Of a stretch of DNA of 64,000 nt, positions 39,114 to 49,542 are shown in pieces. The stretch covers positions 15,869,460-15,933,459 of the forward strand of contig CM037871.1 of the NCBI GenBank assembly GCA_021292105.1. Reading direction: 5' to 3'. The translations under genes were made by a program, and so were the position numbers. Source of the stretch: Anadara kagoshimensis (lineage: Eukaryota > Mollusca > Bivalvia > Arcoida > Arcidae). Below the pieces are notes generated by a model. That model was not told the origin of the DNA. It made no database searches and saw nothing but the letters and a program-made list of their open reading frames with translations. Each line of letters starts with the position of its first letter. Position 1 is the stretch's first letter.

Positions 39114-39399
39114 CTTAGATTTGATACTGAAAGTGGTGGGTTATGAGTAATACTTTTATTTTTTCAATTGACTAAAATTTTAATCATTGAATAACTAGTC
39201 AATGCATTAAAATGTTTTAAGCAACAGCTTTTTAATTAGCTGATTTGTTAATCATTTGATTAGATTTTATCCATAAGATAAACTTTAACTGGTTAAATTT
39301 AATTATCTTTTATGCAACCGTCCCAAGTAGTCTGGCAGATTATGCTACTGCGTAGGATGCAGGATTGTCATTTTTGTTTAAATTTGATTCTGCCTTCAG

Positions 39400-39620
39400 T
39401 TTTCTCTTTTGTTCATGTCAGCAATATAGTTGATTCATCTACTGATGGTGTATTGTTTTACAACGAAGGTGTTATTGTAGAACTTGTTTTCTCACGGGAT
39501 TTTATTCAACAAAGCCATCTGCTTACTAATAAAATGTTCAATTGAGGAATGTTGACGTCTTAGCTAATATCAAGCCTTCAAAGAGTTTTATAGCCTTCAT
39601 CACAATATTGTTAATAAATC
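39400..39620 (+). repeat. Penelope-type 3' region relic
   Basis: The sequence ttacaacgaaggtg, ttgctaataaa-like cttactaataaaatgtt, tcaaagagttttatagcc and atcacaatattgttaa matches the order of the RT element's tail at 42380-42490. It lies just outside the Harbinger right end. Confidence 0.65.
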
Positions 39621-39818
39621 AAAAACAAACATATCATTTCATGTCTATTTTACAACTTAAAGCTTCAAACTTAAAAGTTTAATGTTTAAAAACCTGAACT
39701 TCCACTGGAGGAGTGAAATCGGGTACAATATCATGACGGATATAAATATAAAAATTGCATTTTTACTCAAAATTAGCCTACATATATTTAACGTTTAAGA
39801 TAAATTATTCAATTTTAG

Positions 39819-40041
39819 GTGAAATACAATGGGAGTCGACATTGGGACTTATCGATCCCGAATTGGCCATTTTAGGCAGGGCTATGGTTTGCAAGTTATT
39901 CAGATATTGGTTACATGCAATTTTACCGGGTCACTGAAAATTATTGGGAGTGTAGTCTTTATTGGAACTCTACTGTTGATGGCCGGAATAGAACCTAACC
40001 CTGGTCCTCTAACTGATGAAAAAAGCGAGGACACGTCAAAA
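39819..40041 (+). CDS. First coding exon of the very large GTPase gene: hydrophobic leader plus 2A-like motif
   Basis: An acceptor (attttag, 39812-39818) precedes the exon and a donor (gtatgt) follows 40041. The ATG at 39829 gives 71 codons ending in phase 0. Residues about 35-51 are hydrophobic (IIGSVVFIGTLLLM), then AGIEPNPGP, with NPGP at 57-60. Class 2A peptides have the consensus D(V/I)ExNPG then P and make the ribosome skip the Gly-Pro bond. Here the Asp is Gly, so activity is uncertain. In sea-urchin NLR proteins similar leaders act both as signal sequence and 2A. Assignment to the GTPase gene rests on phase: it joins 41059-41119 and then the linker exons without a shift. It could instead be the leader of a lost retroelement ORF, since 2A motifs are also common there. 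Confidence 0.6.
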
Positions 40042-40659
40042 GTATGTTTGATATTTACAAGTGTAAATACGAAAAACGCAATATTACATAAAAGGATTTA
40101 ATAATATTCGACAAAAAGTAAATGTTGTTATTTGAAATTATAATATTTATTCACTTATTCACATTTTGTAATTGCTCTGGTCTTGCGTTATTAATGTTAA
40201 ACGTGTTTTTTATAAAAAATATATAATAATTCAAAATTAATGTTTCTAAACTGATGGAGAGACATTAAAATGTCTACAGTTTCCAGTTTTATTAGACATG
40301 TCTTATGGGTCACTATTATATTTTTGATACAATAATATGTTTCGAAAGCGACAAAAAGTTCCGCATTCGCATGGAAAGCAAATAAAAAAAATAAAAGTGC
40401 ATAAGATATATAAAATTATTTGATTTTTCAGATGGCCTTTGTGATTATTCACCTTCTTTGCCTTTTGGCTTGGTCATAAATGGTAACGTGTAATTGTTCA
40501 TTGGTTTAATTTGTAAAAATCACAGCCTGAATTTATATTTTATTGCTAATTTTTAACAGTTTTGAAATATTCTGAAAAAAATATGTTTAAATGTTTACTA
40601 CTTTAAATAACTTTCATTTTCTTATTGTCAAATTTCCTTTTTAACAACAATATCTATAG

Positions 40660-40930
40660 AAAAGCATGTTCCCACTACTGGAACTTTATACAACGAAGGA
40701 AGCTTACAAATAAGTTTTTAACAGACTTTGCAACTCTAGGCTAAAAAACCCTCAAATAGATTTATGATCGCCATAACAATATTAACTATGATGTGTCTGT
40801 TTCCAAATCTACCTCGGATACAATTGACGTCCTTTAGTTACGTGGCGGGTGTAGCTAGTTGAAAAAATCGGGCTTATAATTCCAGTTTTTACTTTGCGTT
40901 TGGATTGCGACTTGGGTGTTAATTTGTAAG
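40660..40930 (+). repeat. Penelope-type 3' region relic in intron
   Basis: Contains ttatacaacgaagg, aataagtttttaacagac, gccataacaatattaac and gggtgtagctag, in the order of the tail at 42380-42600. It lies in the intron after the 2A-like exon. Confidence 0.7.
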
Positions 40931-41058
40931 TTTGTTTGTAAAATGATAGTTGTATTCTTGTATTGTCTCATTCAGATTTCTCAATCATTATTGGTCACAT
41001 GTTTTCTAAGTACGTGTATGTTATGAAATATCAAATATTATTTTGATTTCTATTCCAG

Positions 41059-41119
41059 GACATGTCATTAAGACATGACAAGGAACAGGACACTCAGTTA
41101 CAACCACTGCAATATACAG
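41059..41119 (+). CDS. Second coding exon of the very large GTPase gene (61 nt)
   Basis: The acceptor is ttgatttctattccag and the donor gtacga. Read in phase 0 it gives DMSLRHDKEQDTQLQPLQYT and leaves one base (g), that is phase 1, which is what the linker exons at 48729 and 49543 need. It is charged and Gln-rich. No homology is recognised; support is splice sites and phase. Confidence 0.5.
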
Positions 41120-41149
41120 GTACGATTATTTTTTTTTATTCTTTTACAA

Positions 41150-42720
41150 AAACGGTAACCAAGATACAAAAACTTAGAAATAAGTGCTAAACAGGAATTC
41201 TGGTTATCTTGTAAACACCATACGGACTCGACATAAGGACATCAAAGATAAGAGATTCTACCTTGAATGTCTTATTAAGGAGATTGGTTTCGATAGTATA
41301 TCAAATAACCCTGCATATTCTAGAACTAATTTTACCAAAGATGAAGTTCTTTCCAACCATAGGGGAGTTCTCGAGTCTTTCGGTATCAATCTTAAAGAGG
41401 AAGATCTTGATCTTCCTTACTTGTATTGGATTCCTAAACTCCATAAAAATCCATACAAGGAAAGATATAAAACAGACTCATCTAAATGTACTACTAAATC
41501 ATTATCGGTAACTCTAACACAAATTTTGACAATCGTCAAAGATGGTCTTCAGTCTTATTCAGAAAAAGTCTATTCTACATCTGGAATCAACCAAATGTGG
41601 ATTCTCAAAAATTCTAAAGAACTGCTTGAACATCTTGCTTCTAATACTTTATCTCATGTAAAAAGTATAAAAACATTTGATTTTTCTACACTATACACCA
41701 CTATCCCTCATTCTAAATTGAAAGAACGTCTTAAAGAAATTATTCACTTGTCTTTCTTCTACAAAAAAGGTAAGCCAAGATACAAATATCTGGTGCTGAA
41801 CAGGGATTCTGGTTATTTTGTCAAGCATCATACGGATTCCAAACAAAAATATACTGAAGATACCATCAACAAAATGTTGGAGTTTTTGATAGATAACATA
41901 TTTGTTGTGTTTCGTAATATAGTTTTTCAGCAAACAATCGGTATACCAATGGGTACAAACTGTGCACCATTGCTTGCTGATTTGTTTCTTTATTCTTACG
42001 AAGCAGAATTTATGCAGAACCTTGTTAAATCTGGAGAGAAAAATGTCGCCAAATCATTCAACTCAACATACAGATACATAGATGACGTTCTGTCTCTTAA
42101 CAATCCTAAATTTGGAGACTATGTAAATGTCATCTATACTAGTGAGCTTGAAATAAAAGACACGACTGATTCCTTAAGTTCTGCTTCATATTAAGACTTA
42201 TACCTGAATTATGACGCACAAGAAAGGCTACATTTTAAACTTTATGACAAACGTGATGACTTCAATTTTTCTATTGTCAACTTTCCTTTTTTATGCAGCA
42301 ATATACCTGCTTCTCCTGCTTATGGTGTATTTGTTTCCCAATTATTACGCTATGGTATTGTTACCACTACGGGGACTTTGTACAACGAAGTAGGCTGCTT
42401 GCAAATAAATTGTTGACTCGGGATATTGCAAGCCTAGGCTTATCAAGGCCCTCAAAAAGTTTTATGGCCGTCATCACAGTATTGTTGATAAGTTTGATGT
42501 CTCTGTGTCCAGGATTGCCTTGGATATATTTGACGTCTCATAGTTCCATGTTCCTTTCACACAATTTTGATTAAACACGTGACGGGTGTAGCTAGCTAAA
42601 CAGGAGGTGCTTACCCTAACGGAGCACCCGGCCTCACTTCCCTGGTGGAAGTTCACGTGTCTAACCTAACTTGTCAGTTCCAAAGTTTTTACTTTGCTTC
42701 TGGATTGTGATTCGAAAATG
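41150..42720 (+). pseudogene. Penelope-like (YIDD) reverse transcriptase element, 5'-truncated and broken
   Basis: The 336-codon frame 41184-42194 holds the RT fingers (LPYLYWIPKLHKNPY), motif A (KTFDFSTLYTTIPHSK), motif B (GIPMGTNCAPLLADLF) and motif C (YRYIDDVLSLNN). A TAA at 42192 replaces Leu in ASYLDLYL, and the same frame continues with YDKRDDFNFSIVNFPFLCSN before further stops. The tail to 42720 ends in the gtagctagctaaacaggaggtgc block whose relatives are scattered through the window. No GIY-YIG endonuclease is seen. The first ~75 bases (41155-41230) duplicate an internal RT segment (41775-41845), so the apparent ORF start is a rearrangement. It lies in sense orientation inside the GTPase gene's long intron. 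Class assignment to Penelope-like is from motif style. Confidence 0.75.
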
Positions 42721-43255
42721 GATAAGTATGTTTGTTTTTGATTTTTAAACTATCAACAACATGTTGCTAGTTTGATTGACATTACTTGGACACGGGTTGG
42801 TATGTTTGTTTTTAATACTGTTATATAATAGACTGTTTTATCTTTATTTACTATATACTATTATTGATGAAAGTTTTACTAAAAAGTTTCAAATTGATAA
42901 TTACGCATGCATATGGCCCTACGCGATTGGACGCGATTAAACATGATTTACAATTGAGGTGACATTCTTTTTAATGATCTGTGGCTGGTAAGACTTAAAT
43001 GGTTATACTTTGCCACAAAATGGTATAAATTTGCGTAAATTCACGAATGAATATATATATAATTGTATGTGACAAAATTGTTTTATTAATAAATCTAATA
43101 ACTTCTTTTACTAAAAATTAAGTATTTAATCTTTGAAGAAATTAAAACAGTCAATTTTAGAAACAGAAGGATGAACCTTCAAGTTATATCTTAAAATTAA
43201 AAGATGACAAAAATTAATATACCGAATTTAGGAAGTATAATTAATGTTTTTGCTT
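42721..43255. other. AT-rich intronic sequence
   Basis: No gene, repeat or motif recognised. Confidence 0.5.
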
Positions 43256-43259
43256 AATG

Positions 43260-44050
43260 CCTAAAATGCCGTCCTGCATTCATCTCACATCTGTAGTATT
43301 TTCCATGAGTCGATGCAAGGGACCCGGCAATTTCAGCAAAACATCAAAATTGGTTCTAACCAACGGTATATCGCAGATACCTTTTCTGGTTAAGAGAATG
43401 CCGTTTTCTGCAACAACTACGGGATATGTTAACTAACGATATATCGCAAATACCTTTTCTGTATTCAAGAGAGTTACCGTTTTCTGCGACATCTATGGGA
43501 TAGATGATATGTTGGTGGTTTTACACTGTGTTCTGCATTCGGTCAAAATCTGCACACAGATTGTAAATCTTCTATCTTTATTTACAAAAACTATCACGTC
43601 ATCCAGATATATGAGGAACATGTCCGTTTAATCAAGCAACAGCCGTTCCATTAAACGCTGAAAGGTAGACAGGGCATTTGCAAGTCCAAATGGCATAACG
43701 TTTCAATGAAAACACCTCTGCAAATAAGAGAGGCAGATTTGTCTTTGGCAGTTTGCACCTGCTAATATCCAGATGCTAATTGTATACTAAAAAACTATTT
43801 TGCACCATCAAGATTGTAAAAAGACTCATCAAACCTTGGGATTGAGTGAGGTTTCTTATGAGGTAAAGCGTTGAACTGTACTCAACTCAAAAGATGGACA
43901 AATCCTTCGCTCATTTTTCCAACACCATAGAAAACAACTTAGGGCTGTTAGATGGTTCGATTATTTTCCGCTCTAGCATTCTGTCAATTTCCAAATCGGC
44001 GCTATCTTGTTTTGCAAATGAAAGTCAGTATGGTTTCTGTGTCAACAATG
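43260..44050 (-). pseudogene. Ty3/Gypsy-type reverse transcriptase fragment, decayed
   Basis: Minus-strand pieces in several frames follow the order of a Gypsy RT: DRMLERKIIEPSNSP, LPHKKPHSIPRFDE, a Leu-Ala-Ser-Gly-Tyr stretch, MPFGLANALSTFQRLMERLL and MFLIYLDDVIVF, with the YLDD box encoded at 43598-43609. Frameshifts and stops separate the pieces. No LTRs, protease or integrase were recognised nearby. Confidence 0.75.
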
Positions 44051-44193
44051 CTGCATCTTTCGTATAATTTACTGTTTAACCGATTAAGTCCTCCACAGCT
44101 TGGTAATAGACACCACGTGACACATGATCGTAAATACTTTTAAAATATTGCTATGACGTTATCCTATGTTCTCTTTAGTCTAATATCCAACAA

Positions 44194-44298
44194 ACTGGAT
44201 CGGTGCCAACAATCCAATATGTTGTGACAACAGTCCAATATTTTCAAACTTATTGGCTGTTTTCACAATATATTCGATTGTTGGCACCAGTCCAGTTC
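44194..44298. repeat. Short hairpin element
   Basis: The left arm aactggatcggtgccaacaa is the near-perfect complement of the right arm ttgttggcaccagtccagtt, with ~60 bases between. The size suits a very small MITE or a solo hairpin. Confidence 0.7.
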
Positions 44299-44551
44299 AT
44301 GTACACTGGAATCGGAAAGAAAAACAGAAAACACAACAAAACATGAGTGTATTGATTTTACTAACACCAAAACTAAACATGATTTACAATCAAAACCGGA
44401 CAAATCATAACAAAATCCGATACGCGAAAGCAAATATCTCAAATTATGCAGGGTTCGTTACAACAACACGTATCTGTTTATTGCCCTTTTTTAAATTATT
44501 TGGACCTGCAAAATATAAATATTAAATATTTTTCAACAGACACAAACACAG

Positions 44552-44602
44552 TATCTCTCTCTCTTTCTCTCTCTCTCTTTCTCTCTCACACACACACACA
44601 AT
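44552..44602. repeat. (TC)n(CA)n microsatellite
   Basis: A CT-dinucleotide tract with T interruptions, then a CA tract. Confidence 0.95.
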
Positions 44603-45264
44603 ACACCATTCACTCGTATATACGCAGATTACACAGGTTGACCAACTTTTTATAAACTGTTTAACTAAATTAAATATGGGTATGGTATATTTTAGTCCGA
44701 CTAATCAGACCACTAAACCCCCATTTTAATTTTTGACTTGTTGGAGGTTTGTGGTCTGACAGCTTTCAATTATTGAATTCTTGAAATTTCTGGCGAAAAC
44801 GGCAGAAGCGAAAAGAAGCGTCGATAACTTCCAGTATTTCCTTACCTCGCTCTTGCTGACAACATGGAACACTTCCTAAAACATTATTCTACCGATCCAT
44901 TCTTAACTTTTAATTAAAAGTCATTGATATCGGTAGAAATACAAGGTTTTCTGATGTCTCTTCAGCTCAATTTCACTTTTGCATCGTGAAGTCATTACTT
45001 ATCTGCATTGACCAATCCGATCGCGCATTGCATTCAGATGGTGTGCTTTCTACCAACTCAGTAGGCAATAATTTTGTATTATTGTCAGAAATATACTATA
45101 ATTGTCTAAATTTCCTGAAAGTTAAAATTTGAAATTTCTCAAAAACTAAGGTATACTCCCTCATGCAAATTATTTCCTTAGCTTAATTTGGTAAAATATA
45201 TATTGGTCCTTTGGGTAAGTTTTCAACATCTTCAAAATAATCTTGGTTTCATAATTTTGGTCCA

Positions 45265-45310
45265 AGCACTACTGATGAGGAATTGTATTCCGAAACGGCC
45301 GTCTAGTGCT
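45265..45310 (+). ncRNA. Type I hammerhead ribozyme, copy 1
   Basis: Stem I pairs AGCACTA (45265-45271) with TAGTGCT (45304-45310), 7 of 7. The core CTGATGA is at 45272-45278. Stem II pairs GGAAT with ATTCC (45279-45283, 45287-45291) around a TGT loop. GAA is at 45292-45294. Stem III is the self-complementary ACGGCCGT (45295-45302), and C45303 is the cleavage-site base. Every universally conserved core base is present. The tiny stem III is typical of hammerheads in Penelope elements and animal retrozymes, which are thought to cut efficiently as dimers. Confidence 0.9.
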
Positions 45311-45604
45311 GTAAAAATTAAAACTGGTATAATATGGAATTTAAACCCCTGAGCCGATATCTCTTCTGGTGGCTGGTGCCCCGAGGATATCATCAACTCA
45401 GTAGGCAATAATTTTGTATTATTGTCAGAAATATACTATAATTGTCTAAATTTCCTGAAAGTTAAAATTTGAAATTTCTCAAAAACTAAGGTTTACTCCC
45501 TCATGCAAAGTATTTCCTTAGCTTAATTTGGTAAAATATATTTTAGTCCTTTGGGTAAGTTTTCAACATCTTCAAAATAATCTCGGTTTTATAATTTTGG
45601 TCAA

Positions 45605-45650
45605 AGCACTACTGATGAGGAGTTGTATTCCGAAACGGCCGTCTAGTGCT
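45605..45650 (+). ncRNA. Type I hammerhead ribozyme, copy 2
   Basis: Same fold as copy 1, 340 bases downstream: stem I AGCACTA/TAGTGCT, core CTGATGA (45612-45618), stem II GGAGT/ATTCC with one G-U wobble, GAA, stem III ACGGCCGT, and cleavage-site C45643. The only change, A to G in stem II, keeps the pairing. Confidence 0.9.
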
Positions 45651-46089
45651 GTAAAAATTAAAACTGGTATAATATGGAATTCTAAAGATGAAACTGCGAG
45701 TTTCATCATCCAAAGGCAAGACGCGATCTGATTGGTCAATGCAGATTAGTAATCTCTTCACGATGCGACAGAGAGCTGGAAAGACATCAGAAATCTTGTG
45801 GTCCCACCGATATCGAAGGATTTTAATTAAAACTTAAGCCTGGCTCGGTAGAATAATGTCTTAGAAAGTCTTCAATGTTGTCAGCAAGAGCAAGGTAGGG
45901 AAATACTGAAAGTTATCGAAGCGTGCTTTTGTTTCTGTCATTTTCGCCAAAAATTTCAAGAATTCAATAATGAAAGTTGTCAGACCACAAACCTTTTTTT
46001 AAAATGTTTTGATTTTGTGACATATATACATACAAATACAATTACAATCACCAAACTTTATCTAGTAACTAATACATGTACTTTAATAA

Positions 46090-47400
46090 CATAATTACAA
46101 TTACTTAAATACTACATAAAAAGTTGTGTATATACTAATTAAAACATTACTAAGTATAAGACTGGGAGTTAATGATTATGAAAAATTTTTCCGTAAATTT
46201 CAGCCAGTATTTCCTAAAAAGATCATTTTTTTGACTTTTTAACATTATGTCTTTTTCTAAAAGCAAATTGTTTCTTATATAGGTTTTGAGGCTACAAAAA
46301 TTGATTATCTTGTTATTCAATTTTGCCTGATAAATGTAAAATCTAGTTATTAATATTTTGAAATTTAAAGGTTTATATTTTTGAATAATCTTTGAAATTC
46401 AAAATAAAGCAACTTTAGGGTCCATTCAAAACGGTTCACTTATATTGATATTGACGAAATCTTCGAGACAATTCCATAGATCGACTATCAATCCACACTC
46501 ACAAAAAAGATGAAAAATAGGTTCGGGTACTTTTTTACAAAAATAGCATCTATCACATTTTCCAACCCACAAAAATTAAATAACATTGCTTTTAACTCTA
46601 CAATAAATTTTTCCGTCTGGTTTGGTTAAGTAATAAAAAGATAATTGAGTTTATTTATAATCAAACTCTTTATAACTGTAATTTTTCCAATAAATGTTAA
46701 TGATCTAATTTTTCTTGCTTTAAGAATATTATTGATTTCACTTACTTGTTTGTTGTAATTAATTTTAACTATATCATCTATAACTATACTTAACTATATA
46801 CTCAATAGTGTAAATTTATAGACGATGGTATTTTTCAATCTATGGTTAAAGGTTTCGCCACAATATTTTCTGCATCCGATCCAAATAGTTTTACATTTAG
46901 AAATATTTATAGAAAGACCGGAAATGTTAGCAAAAATATCAAGCGTTTTTATTGCTTCGTCATAAGAATTTTTCGAACCGTCAAGGATAAAAGTAGGAGC
47001 ATTAGCAAACTGTGATGTTTTATGTTCAACTTCATTTGTTTTTATTCCTTTTATTTCTATATTTTCTCTTATCAAAATTCTTAGTATTTCAGCACATAAT
47101 AACAATAAATAGCTAGAGATGGGGTCACCCTGTTTCACTCCTTTGTTGATTTTAAATGGAGCTGATAAAAAGTTATTCTGTCCTTTAGATGATTTGATGT
47201 TCGTATCAACAACTTTAATCCATTGTTTTATTGATGGACCAAAATTAAAAAAGTCTAAAACACCATGTAAAAATTTCCATAACACAGTATCGTAAGCTTT
47301 TTGAAAGTAAATTAAAAGTAGCATGCCTGGTATGTGGTTTTGTTTAGTATGTTCTATAATATTATAAATGAGTCTAATATTTCCCCCTATATATCTCCCT
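46090..47400 (-). pseudogene. LINE-type reverse transcriptase, 5'-truncated, catalytic motif lost
   Basis: On the minus strand: NIRLIYNIIEHTKQNHIPG (about 47390), FQKAYDTVLWKFL, FKINKGVKQGDPISSYLLLL and SQFANAPTFILDGS in the frame 46794-47324. After stops the C-terminal part follows, FIGKITVIKSLI and a zinc-knuckle-like CDRCYFCKKVPEPIFHLFCEC (split here at about 46540). The order fits a non-LTR retrotransposon RT with a C-terminal zf-RVT-like domain. The catalytic F-A-D-D box has become FANA, and there is no endonuclease, so it is a dead 3' fragment. Its 3' end nearly abuts the foldback element. Confidence 0.8.
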
Positions 47401-47880
47401 TAGGCTAGTATAATTCTATTCCAATTGTTCTTTATTTATATTATTTCAACCTGTATGTAAACGACACCTGCCCATAGAGGCCACTTTTACCTGTTCCCTC
47501 GGTTGGCTGTATATCTGATGTATTCAGAATGCAACAGGGCCCAGATGTAAAGCGTAAAGTGGTTAATATGAACAGTTAAAGCCTGTCGAGGATTGCCGCG
47601 GCTCAGTTGCAATTTTGGTTAAAACATGATAAAGTAGTAGACAATATGGACATAAAGGGACAACGTCATTCGCGAGGCTGTTAACCCGAGTTTGATATTG
47701 CTGGTTATATTGAACTAAGCCCGGTGGACGAGAACTAATGTGTCCCCCGTTTAACTCATACACAGTGTAGTTAAGTCTCAAATATTTACATATTTAATAA
47801 TTAAGATAAAATAAAAGTCTGAATCGATAACACAATCCAGAAACATAGTAAAAAAAATTTGAAAATCGCAAGTTAATTTA
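47400..47880. other. Intronic sequence without a recognised gene
   Basis: More G+C-rich than its surroundings between 47460 and 47720. No coding or repeat identity could be assigned. Confidence 0.45.
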
Positions 47881-47884
47881 AACA

Positions 47885-48180
47885 TGTAGACTTACACAAG
47901 AAAAGTGAGGCTGAGTGCTCCGGAAGAGTAAGTTTCTCCTGTTAAGCTCGCTACAACCGCCATGTGTGTAATCAAAATTTAGTGGAACATGGAACTATCG
48001 GAAGTCAAATATATCCTTGACAATTCTGAACACAGATACATGAAACTTATCAACAATACTGTGTTGACGACCATAAATTTTTTGAAGGTCCTGATAAGCC
48101 TAGGCTTACAGTATCACTGTATCATCAATTTATTTATAAGCAGCTGGCTTCGTTGTATAAAGTTCTTATAGTGGGAAAAA
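47885..48180 (-). repeat. Penelope-type 3' region relic, antisense
   Basis: Read in reverse it matches 42400-42640 over most of its length: taagcctaggcttatcagga, gtcaacacagtattgttgat, ggatatatttgacttcc and the gtagc/ggagaaac tail block. The same tail is in sense orientation at 40660, 41150 and 60885. Confidence 0.75.
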
Positions 48181-48728
48181 GAACTACTATAGCATGAATT
48201 GTGAAAGAAATATACCATAAGTACCATGTCTGTCATCTGAATAAGGGGAGATAATTGTATCATAGATAAATAGTATTTGAGTAATGCATTTTAAATTCTA
48301 ATTAAACATACACATCCATGTCTAAAATACAACCCCATAACAAAGTTAAACCTTTGAAGCTGAGAAACTATGTTAAACACGTGAACGTCCAGGAGGTAAG
48401 TAAAGAAGTGCGCTCGGAAGGGTAAGCATCACCTCATTAGTTAGCTAAATCCCAAACGCGCGGAAACGAATGATTATATTGACGTGCAGAATGTAGACAA
48501 TGCAATACCAAGATAACAATCGATTCAAAAAAATATAAGATCATCCAAACATCAAATCAAATAATATTTGGAAGGTTAATTAAGTAGTTGAAAATAATCA
48601 ACTTTATACTTGATACAGAATCTCTGTATGTTTTGTTTTTGCTTCGCTACATAAAACCGTTTTCTAATAGTTTTCATTGTTAGTAGAATGAATTCGGGGA
48701 AGTTTTTGAGAATCTATTACAATTTCAG

Positions 48729-48920
48729 AAAACAAAACAGATAAAGCAAAAAGTGCAGAATATTTAGATATGGGAGAATCAAAGAGTTCCATTGAGGAGC
48801 AGAATGCAAATGACACTGACAGGTCAAGTCAACAAACAATCTTAGATGAGGAAAACACTAATAAATCTCCTCCGGCATTAAATCCAAAACTAATTTATCA
48901 GACAGGTCCAGTTTGTTTAG
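48729..48920 (+). CDS. Linker exon C1 of the very large GTPase gene
   Basis: The acceptor is tattacaatttcag and the donor g/gtaaaata. It has 192 nt, starts and ends in phase 1, and encodes an acidic Ser/Gln/Asn-rich stretch including MGESKSSIEEQ and DRSSQQT, ending TGPVCL. No domain is recognised; it looks like a disordered linker. A phase 1-1 exon can be duplicated or skipped without changing frame. Joined to the previous exon its first codon is Glu. Confidence 0.65.
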
Positions 48921-49542
48921 GTAAAATAATATTGTATGTAAGCAGTTCTGCATTTGATTTCAGACACTACATTCCATTCACTCCTAAATGGGTGAAACGA
49001 TAAACATAAAAGAAGTTTACATTATATCTAACTTTCAACATGCGTTTAAATCTTGTTTTTTCTGAATTAGGAGACAATTGTATCATAGATATAAAATGAT
49101 ATTTATGTAATCAATTCTAAATTCGATTTAAACATACACATCCATGTCTAAAATGCAACCCCGTAACAAAATTAAACCTTCGAAGCAGGGTAACTATGTT
49201 AAACACGTGAACTTCCAGGAGGTAAGTAAAGACGGGTGCTCGGAAGGGTAAGCATCTCATGATGAGATACTTCAATCCAAAACGTGCGAAAACCAGTAAT
49301 TTAACTGACGTGCAGAATGTAGACAATAAAACGCCAAGACAACAATGGATTCAAAATAGCATAAGTTCATCTAAAACATAAAATTAAATAATATTTGGAA
49401 AGATAATTAAGTAGTTAAAATATACTAGATACAGAATCTTTGTATGTTGTGTGTATGCTTCGCTACATAGAACTATTTTTAATGTTTTTATTCTCAGTAG
49501 ATTGAATTTGGAGAAGTTCTAAATAATCAATTTGAATTTTAG

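Larger units (their letters stand above)
26574..39324. mobile_element. Decayed PIF/Harbinger DNA transposon carrying nested insertions
   Basis: The left end reads gagccggttgcattaaa (26576 on). The complement of the right end reads gggacggttgcataaaa (39324 inward), 11 of the first 13 bases matching. Between them are the two genes typical of the superfamily: a HARBI1-like DDE transposase on the plus strand and a Myb/SANT-like gene on the minus strand, arranged convergently. The 12.7 kb length is explained by a nested split-direct-repeat retroelement (32487-37636) and other AT-rich sequence. The expected 3-bp target duplication is not clear, and both genes are broken. Confidence 0.7.
45054..45682 (+). 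repeat. 340-bp tandem repeat (retrozyme dimer, ~1.85 copies)
   Basis: The segment from caactcagtaggcaataa to tggtataatatggaatt occurs at 45054-45342 and 45394-45682. Both the repeat start and the ribozyme cores are offset by exactly 340 bases. The two ribozyme cut sites (after 45303 and 45643) delimit one full monomer, 45304-45643. Confidence 0.9.
44746..45993. mobile_element. Foldback element with ~300-bp inverted arms around a retrozyme
   Basis: The left arm starts ggtttgtggtctgac and the right arm ends gtcagaccacaaacc (45979-45993). Complementarity continues inward with indels (gaattcttgaaatttctggcg against cgccaaaaatttcaagaattc; gtcgataacttccagtattt; ctcgctcttgctgacaac; gattggtcaatgcaga) for about 300 bp. 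The centre (45054-45682) is a 340-bp tandem repeat with two hammerhead ribozymes. No transposase and no clear target duplication are seen. Confidence 0.85.
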
